DNA of 64,000 bases from the NCBI GenBank assembly GCA_003550325.1, contig QKWP01000195.1, positions 90,051 through 154,050 of the forward strand, in the 5' to 3' direction. Shown one piece after another: positions 21,046-32,129 of the stretch. The DNA comes from Gigaspora rosea (taxonomy: Eukaryota; Glomeromycota; Glomeromycetes; Diversisporales; Gigasporaceae). The notes below the pieces were generated by a model. That model was not told the origin of the DNA, did no database searches, and worked only from the letters and a program-made list of their open reading frames with translations. Position 1 is the stretch's first letter. The number at the start of each line of letters is the position of its first letter. Both the position numbers and the translations under genes were made by a program.

Positions 21046-21830
21046 ATTAAGAGAAGTCATCGATTTTATCTTTGATGCTTGAGATGAAGCTAGTGAAACT
21101 ATTATTAGGAATTGCTAGAAAGCTACTAGGATTATACCAAAAATGAATAAACTAGAAGAAAGTAAATCAGATGACAAACCTGAATATGAAGTACCAGAGA
21201 TTAATAATGCTTCCATACTAGTTAGCAATCTTTTGCATGAAACCAACCTGGCAGCCCAAGAATTAGAAAGAAATATTAATGAATATATCTATATGATTGA
21301 CCAGCCAACTGTGCCCAAAGACATATTAACAGATGATGGTATTATTGAAATAGTGATAGATAAATTTGGTGAAGATAATAACAATAATGATGATAATGAC
21401 AATGAGCTATTACCACCTCTAGTAACCTTGGCTAAGGCTATTGAAGCATTAGAAAAGGTCATAAGATACCAGAAAAGCCTTGATTTTGAAATTGGGTTTG
21501 ATGAGTATAAATTAGTTACATTGGAAAAAGACTCAAAGAATGGAAATCTGAAAATAAAAAAAAATAAAAAACAGTTTTTCCTCTTATTTTTTTTGGAAAA
21601 ACTAGCACCGCTTTTTAAATTTTACCTTAATTTTATTTGTGTATTATTTGTTTTAGTTAGAATATTGAAAAAATATAGAATCAAAATAAAGAATAGGCTT
21701 TTAAAAATAAACAATCTTTTTTTCATTTTCTTAAAAAAAAATGCCCTGAATATAATTATCACAATTATCATAAATCTAAAGATCATGTTCTTATTGTGCA
21801 GTAGAGTCTTGAATTGCTATAGCTGCGACT
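21046..21830 (+). pseudogene. CENP-B/tigger-type DDE transposase, C-terminal relic
   Basis: The plus frame reads VIDFIFDA*DEASETIIRNC*KATRIIPK and then the open stretch from 21143 (MNKLEESKSDDKPEYEV...). In this family the two stop positions are normally Trp (DAW..., NCWKKTGI), so TGG has become TGA and TAG. The following acidic tail (asparagine/aspartate-rich about residues 75-90, then PLVTLAKAIEALEKVIRYQ) matches the usual C-terminus of CENP-B-like (DDE_1) transposases. The HTH and catalytic core are missing upstream. The frame after about 21555 runs into A/T-rich text and is not believable as protein. A possible element end CAGTAGAGTCTTGAATTGCT lies at about 21799. Confidence 0.65.
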
Positions 21831-22139
21831 AATAGAAGAGGATTTAGTACATATTGCACTTGCATAAAAAGAAAACTTAAATAAAAGAAATTAAATTTTA
21901 TTCATCTAAGATCATGTTTTCAAATGACTTAAATAGGCTGTTTTTATTTTTTTTAAAGTTATTTAAAAAAATTTTTTTTTGATTATAAGATATGTACATA
22001 TAGTATATAGTACAATATAAACTAGTAGTACATCAAAATAATTTTCTAAATTTATCGATCTCAATAAGCGAAGGTCTAGAACTCATTTTTAATTAGTTTT
22101 ATATAAAGTGAAAGTTTTTTAACCATATGTAGGGATTGG

Positions 22140-22289
22140 AACTGACTAAAATTTTTCTTAATCATTTAATCATTTAACTATTTAACTATTTAATTTAGCT
22201 GGCATTAAAATAATTCTAGCCCACGACTAACATAATCTTGACTGGAACTATAAAGCAATTTTTAAATGGTTAAACAGTTCCAATTCCTA
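22140..22289. repeat. Small foldback element
   Basis: Inverted ends TAGGGATTGGAACTG and the complement of CAGTTCCAATTCCTA, about 150 bp apart. The rest of 21831-22901 is AT-rich with no gene seen. Confidence 0.5.
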
Positions 22290-22901
22290 ACTGTACATAC
22301 GAATGATTGGTTGGCTAAAATTTAAAATTCGTATTTCATACTAATATGATTTTTTGCTATGGTGTTCCAAGTACTTTTTATCAAATTCTAATTGCTTTTT
22401 TAAAATTTTATAACTATAAAATCTTAAGATTTATTTAATAAATAACTGATAAAAATAAATTTTTATCTTTTGCTTTATCAAACTTATCAGTTAAAATTTT
22501 TTAAAAAGTCCAAATACCAAAATTATATAACATTAAAATTTAAAAAATTATACAATTTATTATATAAGCTATAAAATTAGTACCTTGTTGTTACATATAA
22601 TTTACATCAAAATTGGTATCACATATATTTGATCTACATAAAATTTGTGTCAAAATGATAAATTAGTTCTTGACTAGTTCTAGATCTTTGTAAGATTAAA
22701 CCAATAGCATTAGCATCAATTAAATCAAGCATCAATTATCGCTATTTTCGATTTAGTGTGATCATAATAATTTTTACTATTTTAATCAAAATATTCGACT
22801 ATAAAATTAACCAATCAAATTTTTTATATTTATTATAAAGTAATCTATAGCTTTAATTATGTATTACACATTTTATAATGTCTGATTCTCTCTATCTATA
22901 G

Positions 22902-24570
22902 GTACTTGCTATTCTTGTCGAAAGTGCCTTTTATGTTTCAAAGAGTTTTCTATATATCCTTGTGGCTGCAATCAAAAAACAAAACCAAAAGCAAGCAATC
23001 AATCAAACAAAAAAACTATTAGAGTTTATTCACAAAAATATGTACCAAATAACTTGTCATCTAATCAAGAAGAATTTTTCAAACAAGCAGATAATAGTTT
23101 TGGTTATAATCCTAATTTTAATCAAACTTTTAGTGTTTGTTTTTGCAGTGCATGTCATAGCAAATATAAACATATCAAAAAAGTTAAATCGAATACTACA
23201 GAAATTAAACAATCAGAGTCTTCTTTATATAATAATAATTGTGATTCAGAACTTAAATTCAAGTTATTTGTTGAAAATAAGACTGGAAATATGTTACCTG
23301 GAAAAGTATTACGACTAAATTAGTAAACTTCAAAGAATTTAAGGATCTTATTCAACAATGGATATGCAAAATCAATAATAATTATTCAATTGTAATGAGC
23401 AATTACTTATTATCATATAAAGTAGAACATATTCGAACATGTGAAATGATTTTACAAGATAATAATGATTGGAAAGAGTTTCTCAAACTATATAAATCAA
23501 TAATTACTGATAAGATTATTTGTGTTTATGTTACAATAAATAAGCAGATAAAAAAAAGAAAACAAGAGTTAATAACAGTAAATATTTTTTTTTAAATATT
23601 TAAGCCGGTAAATAATTTTTTATTTATTCAGATAAATTATATTTTACTAAATACTTATTATTTTAGGATCTTAATTCAGAAAAGTCTAATGAGCCCAAAA
23701 GCAAAGCTTTATGTATTTTAACGATAATAATGCTGATAAAGATGAAATGGATAAAGTTGATCAGATTACAAACTTCGCCAAAAATGGAAATGCAAAATTT
23801 GTAATAAGATTTGTTATGTTAATAGTGATCGCCATTTAGAATTGACACCCTATCCATTACAAATGTCAGCAAAAGATATTGTAATTTGTTTTAATTTACT
23901 TGATAATAATTAAAAATACAGTCAGATCTCCCTAAATGCATAGTGAGAGGATGATAAAAAACCATGCATTTAGAGAGGTATTGTATTTAAAGAGGTAAAA
24001 ATCTATAAGTAATATATGAGTTGGGACCAAGCCAAGCTATGCATTTAGAGAGGTTATGCATTTAGAGAGGCTGCATTTAGAGAGGTCTGACTGTATATAT
24101 TTATTATACTTTTCTTAGTATAATTACAATTTATATAATAGATCAAAAAGAATACTACAATTGATATTCCACCTGTTTATTCTATTTTTAATATATCTTA
24201 TGGACGAATTGTTCAACTACAATTTCCTTCACAATCAATAGATTCAAATAATATACTACCATATGGCATGTCTTACGCTCCTCAATCTCAAATAATCTAT
24301 TATACTGCTCTAGTTCATTCTACAAATTCTTTTGGTTTATCTTGACCACCAAATATAAATAATTCTTTTACATCAGCAATTCATTCTTCTAAAACAGTTC
24401 ACGAATTTTTTTTAGAATTAGAAGTGAAAATAATGAATCGGGATCTTATACACAATTTGAAACGGCATTTGAAAATAAAAAAATTACATTAGATACTATT
24501 AAAGAACTTTTTAAATCAGGTTTGATTGAATTAGGAGTAAATAAGATGGGATGGCACAAAAAATTATGAA
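22902..24570 (+). pseudogene. Broken Cys-rich / SAM-domain gene
   Basis: After an acceptor-like TATAG at 22897-22901 the frame reads TCYSCRKCLLCFKEF and then CGCNQKTKPKAS, a likely zinc-binding cluster. It continues (VPNNLSSNQEEFFKQ..., CFCSACHSKYKHI, LPGKVLRLN) to about 23320. There a one-base frameshift is needed to continue NFKEFKDLIQQWICKINN ... KLYKSIITDKIICVYVTI. A next segment (EKSNEPKSKA, NDNNADKDEMDKVDQ, then WKCKICNKICYVNSDRHLEL at about 23783) needs two more shifts. The last part (24365-24570) reads VHEFFLELE, a shift, then a SAM-like helix bundle ending LIELGVNKMGWHKKL. A 175-bp MITE lies between the last two parts. No intact reading frame exists, so it is a pseudogene or very poorly assembled. 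The function of the intact family is unknown to me. Confidence 0.6.
23919..24093. mobile_element. Pogo-like MITE with TA target duplication
   Basis: A 175-bp element. Inverted ends CAGTCAGATCTCCCTAAATG / complement of TGCATTTAGAGAGGTCTGACTG, flanked by TA (23917-23918 and 24094-24095). Internal GCATTTAGAGAGGT words are repeated in tandem. Relatives are at 35408-35546 and 49778-49940, with partial forms near 46100 and 46690. Confidence 0.85.
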
Positions 24571-25199
24571 GCTTAGGTTTAGGCCGCAGATTTAGGTTTA
24601 CTTAGATATATGTCTGAGTTTTTATTCTTAGCATTAGATTTAAAAAAAATGAAATTTTTTTCAGTATTGTAAAAAGTTTCTATTAAATTTAATAAAGATA
24701 AAAGCAAGGTCTCACTTTAACATTTAAAAAAAAAAAATTATGAAGCTAGCTCGTGAATATTAAGATACATAATTTACAATTGCAGATTAGTTTTTTTTTA
24801 TATAAATTGAGATTAATTATACTATTATAAGCATGCCTAAAATTATATTTTATTATACTGTGTTAATATTGCTTTATTATAATAGTATTTACAATTCGAA
24901 TTTTAGAATAAAGATTCATATTTTATATAAGCAATACCAAGAAAAAGCCAGATTTTGAGCTTACATAATTTAAAACCCGAAGTCTAGTTTTCTCTCAGCA
25001 TTACCATTGTACTGTAACAATTGTTATAAGCAATAATAACATATATAAGAACTTGATTTTAAAATAAAATAAGTTAAAATACAACCACCTTATAACTAAT
25101 CTTAATGATTTCACTTAGAACTTTATTAAAAATTCTTTGGCTTCTTTTATAATACATAAACTCTATTTAAATACCACATTTGAGTAATTTAAATATAAT
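24571..25199. other. AT-rich, no gene seen
   Basis: Sequence between the SAM-type relic and the transposase relic. Only short frames. Confidence 0.5.
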
Positions 25200-25498
25200 T
25201 TACTCTGAATAAATTGAAGCATTAAAAAATCCATTGGCCATATTGCTTGTAATATGTGCACAAACTACTTTCAATGCATAAACTGGGTTATCAGAATTAT
25301 CAAAAAATCTCTATAACGTTTAATCCAGGCCTTGATTGAAGAAAAAGCAGTTTCTATAGGATTAAAGTCAGGAGAGTAAGAGGGAGAAATTCAACACGGC
25401 AATCCAAACTCTCAACCAACCTTATAAGCTTTTCATCATGGTGAATCATGCATTATCCATAATGATAATACTATTTTTTTCTGGGTACAGAGCTATAC

Positions 25499-26016
25499 AA
25501 GGAACCTATATATATTGAAATTTATATTAGATTTAATATGGTATAAATGCAATTCATTTTAAATACATATAAACAGGTTGTTATGTTACAAAGTTCAATT
25601 TGGTTTAATTTTTTTTGGACGTATAGGGTGATTTTAGTAAAAACAGCCCATTTTTACAATTTTTTGGAAATTGAGTTTTTATTAGATTCATATAAATTTT
25701 GGCATGATTGACATTTTTCAATTATAAATGAAAGTCAATCTGCATAATAAAAAATCAAGATAATGTAAAAGAAAAATTACATGAGGCTGCGTAGAGCCAA
25801 TATATCACAAGATTACTCGATAGTCACCTGTTTACCTTTAACCAATAAAAATCGTAAAATTTGATTAATCCCGGATCAGTCCGAAAATCAAAACAAACGA
25901 TTAAACTCAATTATCTCAAAATAAAATATATGTAAAAATGGGCTGTTTCTATTGAAATCACCCCATATGTCCAAAAAAAATTGAAACAAATTAGACATTG
26001 TAATGTAACAGCTCTG
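25499..26016. mobile_element. Palindromic element inserted in the transposase catalytic domain
   Basis: The inner arms are inverted: CAGGTTGTTATGTTACAAAG ... TTTAATTTTTTTTGGAC against the complement of 25968-26010. TATAC flanks both sides (25494-25498 and 26017-26021). The transposase frame is continuous if the element is removed (VVRIALYPEK). A mariner-like MITE sits exactly in the centre at 25624-25965. Confidence 0.65.
25624..25965. mobile_element. Mariner-like MITE, copy 2
   Basis: A 342-bp relative of 8162-8487, with inverted ends TAGGGTGATTTTAGTAAAAA (left, diverged) and the complement of TTTCTATTGAAATCACCCCA (right). TA flanks both ends (25622-25623, 25966-25967). The left end carries several changes relative to copy 1. 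Confidence 0.85.
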
Positions 26017-26382
26017 TATACGGACCACTTGATCTAAAACAAAATTCACAAATTGCTTCCTATCACATCTACCTCCAATAACATCTACTGCAATGATTCC
26101 ATCGATCGTAAATGCTAGAAGAATTGTATAGTGTTTCCCCTAACAAATACTACTTTTTTTTGGGCACGAATATTGACAGAAGAATACTCATAATAATGTG
26201 TTAAGCTTCTCTCATCCTTAGAACTTTCATCAAGAAAAATTAATTGGACACGAGTATAATTTTCTCTGATTTTGGCAATAAAAAAACTATGAGCATGTTC
26301 ATTTCTTTCTTGAGCAGCTTTATGCAACTAGTGACCATATTAGTAAAATAATAAATTAAATAAATAGATATCACCAACTGAG

Positions 26383-26527
26383 CATCTAATATCTAAAAAA
26401 ATATTTTTTATGCAGTGAAGTTGCGATCTTTCAAAAGTTTTCAATAATTATACATTATATAATCATTGAAACTTTTGAAAGATTACAACTTCACTGCATA
26501 AAAAAATATTTTTTTAGATATTAGGTG
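26383..26527. repeat. 145-bp foldback inside the transposase intron
   Basis: Near-perfect inverted arms of about 65 bp starting CATCTAATATC and including TATGCAGTGAAGTTG and CTTTCAAAAGTTT, with a short AT loop. It lies between intron-like ends of the transposase pseudogene. Confidence 0.8.
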
Positions 26528-27145
26528 TTCGCCTTGTAATATTATCATAAAATGGTGAAAATTATATTAGCCTAACCTTTTTACGTGTAATTCCACAATA
26601 TTTCCGTTTGATAGTCAAAGCCTTGATTAGTTCAGAGAGCTTGATATTTTTTGCCATGAAAATAGTTACCAAAATCAGCATGGATATTTTCTCAATTCTG
26701 TTCAGTAACAACACTTATAGTTTGAAGGTTAGCTGTTAACTCCTTTTTTTGACTACAGTTTAAACAACTTAACTCTGAAATAGGAGTATGCATCTTAGTT
26801 TGAAATTCTTGACAACAGGCTTTTAAAGACCGCCATAAAGAAGATACTGAAGCATGTTTTTTAGTTATTCTTTCTATTTCATATACTAATTCATCAAGGT
26901 ACCAATCGACTTTTTCATGCACCAATTGCTTTAAAATTACTATCCTTTGCTATTAAATAATTTCTGGCGCCCAGGTAAGTCCTTGAAAGGAATAGTAATA
27001 CAGCCCCAATGCCAAAAGTTTTGAAGGATTTTGCTTATAGTAGATTGGTTTATATACAAAATACTAGTGATTTTATGTTCAGAAAACCCATCATCATAGA
27101 GATAAACTACTCTCCAACACAGGTTTTCACTTAATTTTCAGCCAT

Positions 27146-27639
27146 ATTTGCTCTAAACTGATTTATTCTAATATAATCAAGAATAATCTAGTATAATCGA
27201 AATAATCTCGTATAATCGAAAACTAAAAAAAGCTATAATCAGGTAAATACTACTAGAGTAAAAGCAAGGTTAGCTGGCTTTGGTACAAAACTGTTACCTC
27301 GAAGCTAGAAATCGAGTTATACCAAATAAAAAATTGTTTATTGCATTATTTTTTCTTATCAGGCTATTTTATATTCGCTATAGTCATGTGAAATAATATA
27401 AACATATAGATTACACTAAATCGAAAATAGTGATAAATCTGTTTGAATATCTTTATTCTATAATAATTTTGCACTTCACAACATACTGTATATAATGTAC
27501 TATATTTAGTATCAATAAATCAGGCACATATGTAAATTAGTTAGATCAATAAACAGAGTTTAATTAACGATTAAATCAATTATCATAGAATCGATTCTCA
27601 TCTCTAGTTACACAGTTATCAAATATGAACACATATATA
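27146..27639. other. AT-rich, no gene seen
   Basis: Contains short repeats of TAATCGAAAATA-type words near 27180-27225 and nothing recognisable as coding. Confidence 0.5.
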
Positions 27640-29187
27640 TACATACATCAGCAAATTTATAATAGCATAATCTTACATAAGATCTTACAAACCGTAATAT
27701 AAGCAAAATATTACATAATATATTTCGATATATTTTGAAATATCAAATTTTTGAAATATTATAAAAGTAATTTCAAAATATTTCGAAATATGTTACGAAA
27801 TATTTTAAACCCTTTCAAAATATTTTAGAACTAGGAAACCAAACTGAATCAGTAGATCTGTAACCTGGATTATGCATTAGACTGATTTTTCAAAATAATT
27901 CAAAATAGTTTGATGATATTCAAATTCTGTACTACAAGATCAGATTAAATCTTTTGTTTAAATTAAATCTTCTATTTTGTTTTTTTTCACTTTAGTTTTT
28001 CAATTTTGTTTTCTTTGTTTTTTTTGTTTTCGTTTGTTTTTTTATTTTTTTTTATTTATTTATTTTTTAATTTTTTTTTTATTTTTATTTCAGCACTTTA
28101 CAAGAAAAATAGCCAACTTTTCGAAACCTTTTGTATGCAAACTAAAACTTCTGACACCTTCAAAAACACATTTCTAGCAATTTCTAAATTTTCAAGAACG
28201 CTTCTTTAGAAAAATGGCTGCAAGTTTTTGCAAGTTTTTGCAAAATTTTTGCAAGTTCTTGCAAGGTTTTATTTCATTTATTTTTTTGTTTTGTGTTTTT
28301 TGGTTTTGTTTTTTTAGTTTATTTTTAAAAGTTTTTTTATTAATTTATTTTATTTCAGCACTTTGTAAGAAAAACTAACAATTTTTTAAAACCTTGTGCA
28401 TGCCAACTACAACTTTTGATACTTTCAAGAACACATACCAGCAATTTCTAAATTTTTAAGAACGCTTTTTTAGAGAAATGAGCACAGGTTTTTACAAGTT
28501 TTTGCAAGGTTTTCAAGTTTTTGCAAGGTTTATGTTCATTTATTTTTTCATTTTGTGTTTTTTGTTTTTTGTTTTTTTGGTTTATTTTTAAAATTTTTTA
28601 TTAATTTATTTTATTTCAGCTTTGCAAAAAAAACAAAACTTTTTGAAAAAAATATTGTGCATGCCAACTACGACTTCTAACACTTTCAAGAACCCACCCC
28701 CAGCAATTTTTAAATTTTCAAGAATGCTTCTTTAGAGAAATGAGTGCAAGGTTTTGCAAGTTTTTGCTAATTTTGCAAATTTTTGCAAGTTTTTGCAAGG
28801 TTTTGCTTCATTTTTTTTTTGTTTCATATTTTTTGTTTTTGTTTTTTTTTTAGTTTATTTTTAAATATTTTTTATTAATTTATTATATTTTAGCACTTTG
28901 CGAGAAAAACAACAACTTTTCGAAATCTTGTGCATGCCAACTATGAATTCTAACACTTTCAAAAATGATAGAAAACAAAGAAGTGAGGATAATAGCTAAC
29001 TATGGGGTGAGCGAAAATAAGTGTATAGATCTAGTTTTTTGTATATAGTAATAGAATTCGATGCAACAAAGTGTTTAAGTAGTTTAAAATATTTGTAATA
29101 ATATAAAAATAATATATTTTATATAATAAAGTATGTAATATTAATTAAAAATGTATATTTAATAAATGTAAAATATAACAGTAATTA
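27640..29187 (-). repeat. Dispersed repeat, copy B
   Basis: Reverse copy of the repeat seen at 2460-3835. It includes the ATAAGATCTTACAAACCGTA end, the AAATATTTCGAAATAT tract, the CTGTACTACAAGATCAGAT block, the poly-T region, and the GAAAACAAAGAAGTGAGGAT block shared with copy A near 690. Copy B is longer than copy C. Confidence 0.7.
28080..28960. repeat. Tandem repeat, about four units of about 265 bp
   Basis: Units start with ATTTCAGCACTTTGCAAG-like text at about 28088, 28350, 28613 and 28887. Each contains CTTGTGCATGCCAACTAC, a CTTTCAAGAACACA block, TTTAGAGAAATGAG and repeats of TTTTGCAAG. The unit occurs about once in copies A and C, so the expansion is specific to this copy. The long T-rich frames at 27977-28209 are not genes. 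Confidence 0.75.
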
Positions 29188-29526
29188 TAAATCAAACCAG
29201 TGGTGTTAAACACTAGTATGCGGTGTAATATAAAGATCAATATCAAAAAAATAAAAAAAATAAACAAAAGTTAAAGTTGATAAATGTTAAGTAGAGCAAT
29301 AGTTAGGGTTAGGGTGAGGCATAGTATATAGTAAAATTTCGCAAGGGGGTTTTTTTTTTAAAAAAAAAGATGGTTTCGTAGATAAAATTTTGAGTTAGAA
29401 GGTATTTTTTAAAAAAAAGCAAACCAACAAAAATTTTATGTTACACCTGATCTTTACATTACACTGCATTTAAAAAATTTGATTGGTGAAAATCATTGTG
29501 GTGTTGAGCACCAGTGGTGTGATTTA
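29188..29526 (+). mobile_element. TTAGGG-core MITE, member E
   Basis: A 339-bp element. Inverted ends TAAATCAAACCAGTGGTG / complement of CACCAGTGGTGTGATTTA, containing the palindrome GTGTTtaAACAC. The core includes TTAGGGTTAGGGTGAGGCAT near 29303, TTCGCAAGGG, poly-T, and TTACACCTGATCTTTACAT near 29443. Confidence 0.75.
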
Positions 29527-30100
29527 GTAAAACTGAAATATAATATATAATAATAATAAATAAAAAAATAAAAATTTTATATTAAATTGCGAAACCGTGT
29601 AAAATATTGTGAAAACCTGTAAAAAAGCATAATTATGTGAATATGTATATTATTTATTTAGTTTTTAAAAATTTTTGAAAATTTGCGAAAAATTGCAAAA
29701 TATTGCGAAACAATGCGAAATTATCAAAATATTACCTTCTCATGCATTAGTTTATTGATCTGCATGAGTACGCGACCCTGTAGAAGAGGTAATTTGCATT
29801 TTTTTATTTCGCAATATATTTCAAAATATTTCAAAATAATAACTGTAATATTATCATAATATAATATAATATATTACATAATATGCCGCATCAATCATAA
29901 AATTTTCGTAATATTATGGGCTGTAATATCTTACGTAAAATTATTTTAAGATTATGTATATATAATTTGCTGATGTATGAGATCACTACAAGTGACTATG
30001 TAACACCAATAGCAAGATGATTTTGTGACACTAATTTATGAAAATCATTCACATTATATGACCCACAGTATTTGGGCTATGACAGCAGATAATTTAGGCC
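29527..30100. other. Repeat-like AT-rich sequence, no gene
   Basis: TTGCGAAA-type words between 29590 and 29720 and a CGTAATATTATGGG region near 29900 resemble parts of copies A and C of the dispersed repeat. No coding signal. Confidence 0.45.
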
Positions 30101-30690
30101 GGGTTACAAATTTTTATATTTAGCCAAATCTAAATTTGGCACATTTTGAATATATCTGGCCAAATTTGGCATACCTTGAATATATCTAGCCAAATTTGGC
30201 GCATTTGATGAGAAGTGACTTAGAGCACCATAGATTTGTAAACTATAATTTATGTGACTTTAGTGGGGTAATTTTATTATATGGTACAAACAACCTAGTT
30301 CTGACAAATAAAATTGATGACATTCAAATTGCTAATCCTTCTTCAAAAAGAATAGTAATCAAAAAAATACTATCTTAAAATGTTAAATCAAAACAAGCTA
30401 GACACTTCCATGGTTTTTAAAATTTTTTAAATCTATTTATAAAAAAGCTATAGCATGTTGAAGTTATAGTATTTTTATAATTAAATATAAAATTTGGCCA
30501 CCCTATATATATAATTAAAATAAGCAATTTGGCCGCCCTATGTATACTAAATTTGGCTGCCCTATATATGCTAAATTTGGCTGCCCTATATATACTAAAT
30601 TTGGCCATATTAAATTTGACCACCCTATGTATATTAAATTTGGCCACTATATATCTAATAATTTGGCTACTAAATTTGGCCGCACTATAT
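30101..30690. repeat. AAATTTGGC motif array, part 1
   Basis: The word AAATTTGGC (often AAATTTGGCYGCC plus a TATATA spacer) recurs at irregular 20-40 bp steps, densest at 30480-30690. Frames made by it (e.g. 30417-30695 minus, with repeated AAKFSIYRA) are by-products of the repeat. Confidence 0.75.
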
Positions 30691-31161
30691 ATCACTATAG
30701 TGTAATATGGCGTGCATACATGTTAAAATAATTTTTACTAAGTTAACAACACATGCCCACTAATTGAAAGTTGTAGAGCTTGTCGAGACGTATCTAACAG
30801 TAGTTAGATCATCCAAATCGGCCCAGTGGATGGCAAAATATCATTGAAAAACGATTGGACACTATATAAAATCTATATAATTAAAACACAAATGTCTGCA
30901 ACAACGTGGCTTTGCCTGAATAATTGTACAACCTGGTCAATCATATGTTTCCTCATCTCTATATAAATTACACAGAGGCTATATATAGTCATCCAATCAT
31001 TTTTCAACGATATCTTGCCATCCACTGGGCCGATTTGGATGATCTAACCACTGTTAGATACGTCACGATGAGCTCTACAACTTTCAATTAGTGGGCATGT
31101 GTCGTTAACTTAGTAAAAAATATTTTTATATGTATGCACGCCATATTCACACTATAGTGAT
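30691..31161. mobile_element. Foldback element splitting the AAATTTGGC array
   Basis: A 471-bp inverted-repeat element. Arms of roughly 165-190 bp begin ATCACTATAGTGTAATATGG. They include ACATGCCCACTAATTGAAAG, TTAGATCATCCAAATCGG and CCAGTGGATGGCAA, matched in the opposite arm with few mismatches. The loop of about 130 bp contains ACAACGTGGCTTTGCC. No coding capacity. Confidence 0.8.
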
Positions 31162-31244
31162 TTTCATATGTGATTTGCATCATGTTACACTACAGATGAT
31201 ATATGATTAACTGGCGTAACTATCAATTAAAGTAACTTGCATGT

Positions 31245-31410
31245 GCCAATTTGGCCGTATATAATGAAAATATGAAATTTGGCCGTATTATAATGAAAAT
31301 ATTAAATTTGGCTGCATATAATAAAAATATCAAATTTGGCCACATATTAAAAATATCAAATTTGGCCGCATTATGTAAATTTCAGATTTGGCCGCTAGAA
31401 AATTCTATTT
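31245..31410. repeat. AAATTTGGC motif array, part 2
   Basis: Five or more units of the form AAATTTGGCCGCAT with an ATAATGAAAATAT spacer, unit about 25-30 bp. Better conserved than part 1. Confidence 0.75.
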
Positions 31411-32129
31411 GTTAGGACTAGGCTGTTCGAACTATAGGCATTATATAGATAGTTAGCAAAAAATTGTAATAATAACTATAAAGCGATTGTGCCTATATAG
31501 AGGTATGATTAATATAAAAAGAGTTGGTAAAAAAAAAGTAACTATATTGACTTAGTGACTATAGAGAAGGTGACTATAGAGGGGTCGACTATATATAATC
31601 TTCACTATATTAAAAGACTCTTGATATAGTGAATTTTTCAATATGTGAAGAAAATCTCTTAGCTTGATAACTTTACTATAATGAAATAACTTGTATAATA
31701 TAATTATTATTATTTAAAAAAATTAAAAAATTTTTATTTAAATAATCATATATTGTTGCTATATAATCAAAATTTTATTAAGTAAATTAATATGAAATAC
31801 AAAATTATATTTATTCTAAAATTTTAAAATAATTTGAACAAAATTTTATTAATATATTTTTATAATTTTTTATAAGTTAAAAAATCTTAATTTTTTAATT
31901 TTTTTCTAAGAGTAACTTGTAAAAGTGTAATAATAAAATATTATTCAAATTATTTCAAAATTTTATAATATATGTAATTTTGTCTCCTGAACAATATTAA
32001 TTAGAGCATTATTATCAATTTACTTAGTATAATTAACTTTTATATATCAATTATTATTGATTATTTAAAAAAACAAAATTTAAAAAATTTTATTTATCAA
32101 AACTTTTATATAATTACAATTTTTTTAAT
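31411..32129. other. AT-rich, no gene seen
   Basis: GACTATAGAG-type words near 31500-31600; otherwise AT-rich without credible frames. Confidence 0.5.

Larger units (their letters stand above)
25200..27145 (-). pseudogene. Tc1/IS630-like DDE transposase, broken and twice invaded
   Basis: The minus strand starts at ATG 27143-27145, frameshifts within the first ten codons, and gives an HTH-like segment (YDDGFSEHKITSIL, NQSTISKILQNFWHWG). Next come VHEKVDWYLDELVYEIERIT and SVSSLWRSLK, then YCGITRKK. An intron-like gap with GT/AG ends (26328-26576) is followed by LHKAAQERNE, then IFLDESSKDERSL (first Asp), GIIAVDVIGG, IIIMDNA (second Asp) and DFNPIETAFSSIKAWIKR (third acid). It stops at 25200-25202. 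The order matches DDE_3/IS630-Tc1 transposases. The part between SLWRSLK and YCGITRKK is unusually long. An element of about 518 bp splits the catalytic domain between QVV and ALYPEK. Several frameshifts and stops make it non-functional. Confidence 0.8.

Noticed and set aside
27977..28209. Overlapping frames rich in Phe and Leu resembling membrane proteins
   Set aside because: Poly-T tracts of the dispersed repeat; the same sequence elsewhere does not keep the frame.
28080..28960. CRISPR-like array of regular repeats
   Set aside because: The 265-bp units are contiguous tandem repeats without unique spacers.
30101..31410. CRISPR-like array
   Set aside because: AAATTTGGC units are irregularly spaced and spacers are similar low-complexity text; eukaryotic context; no Cas genes.
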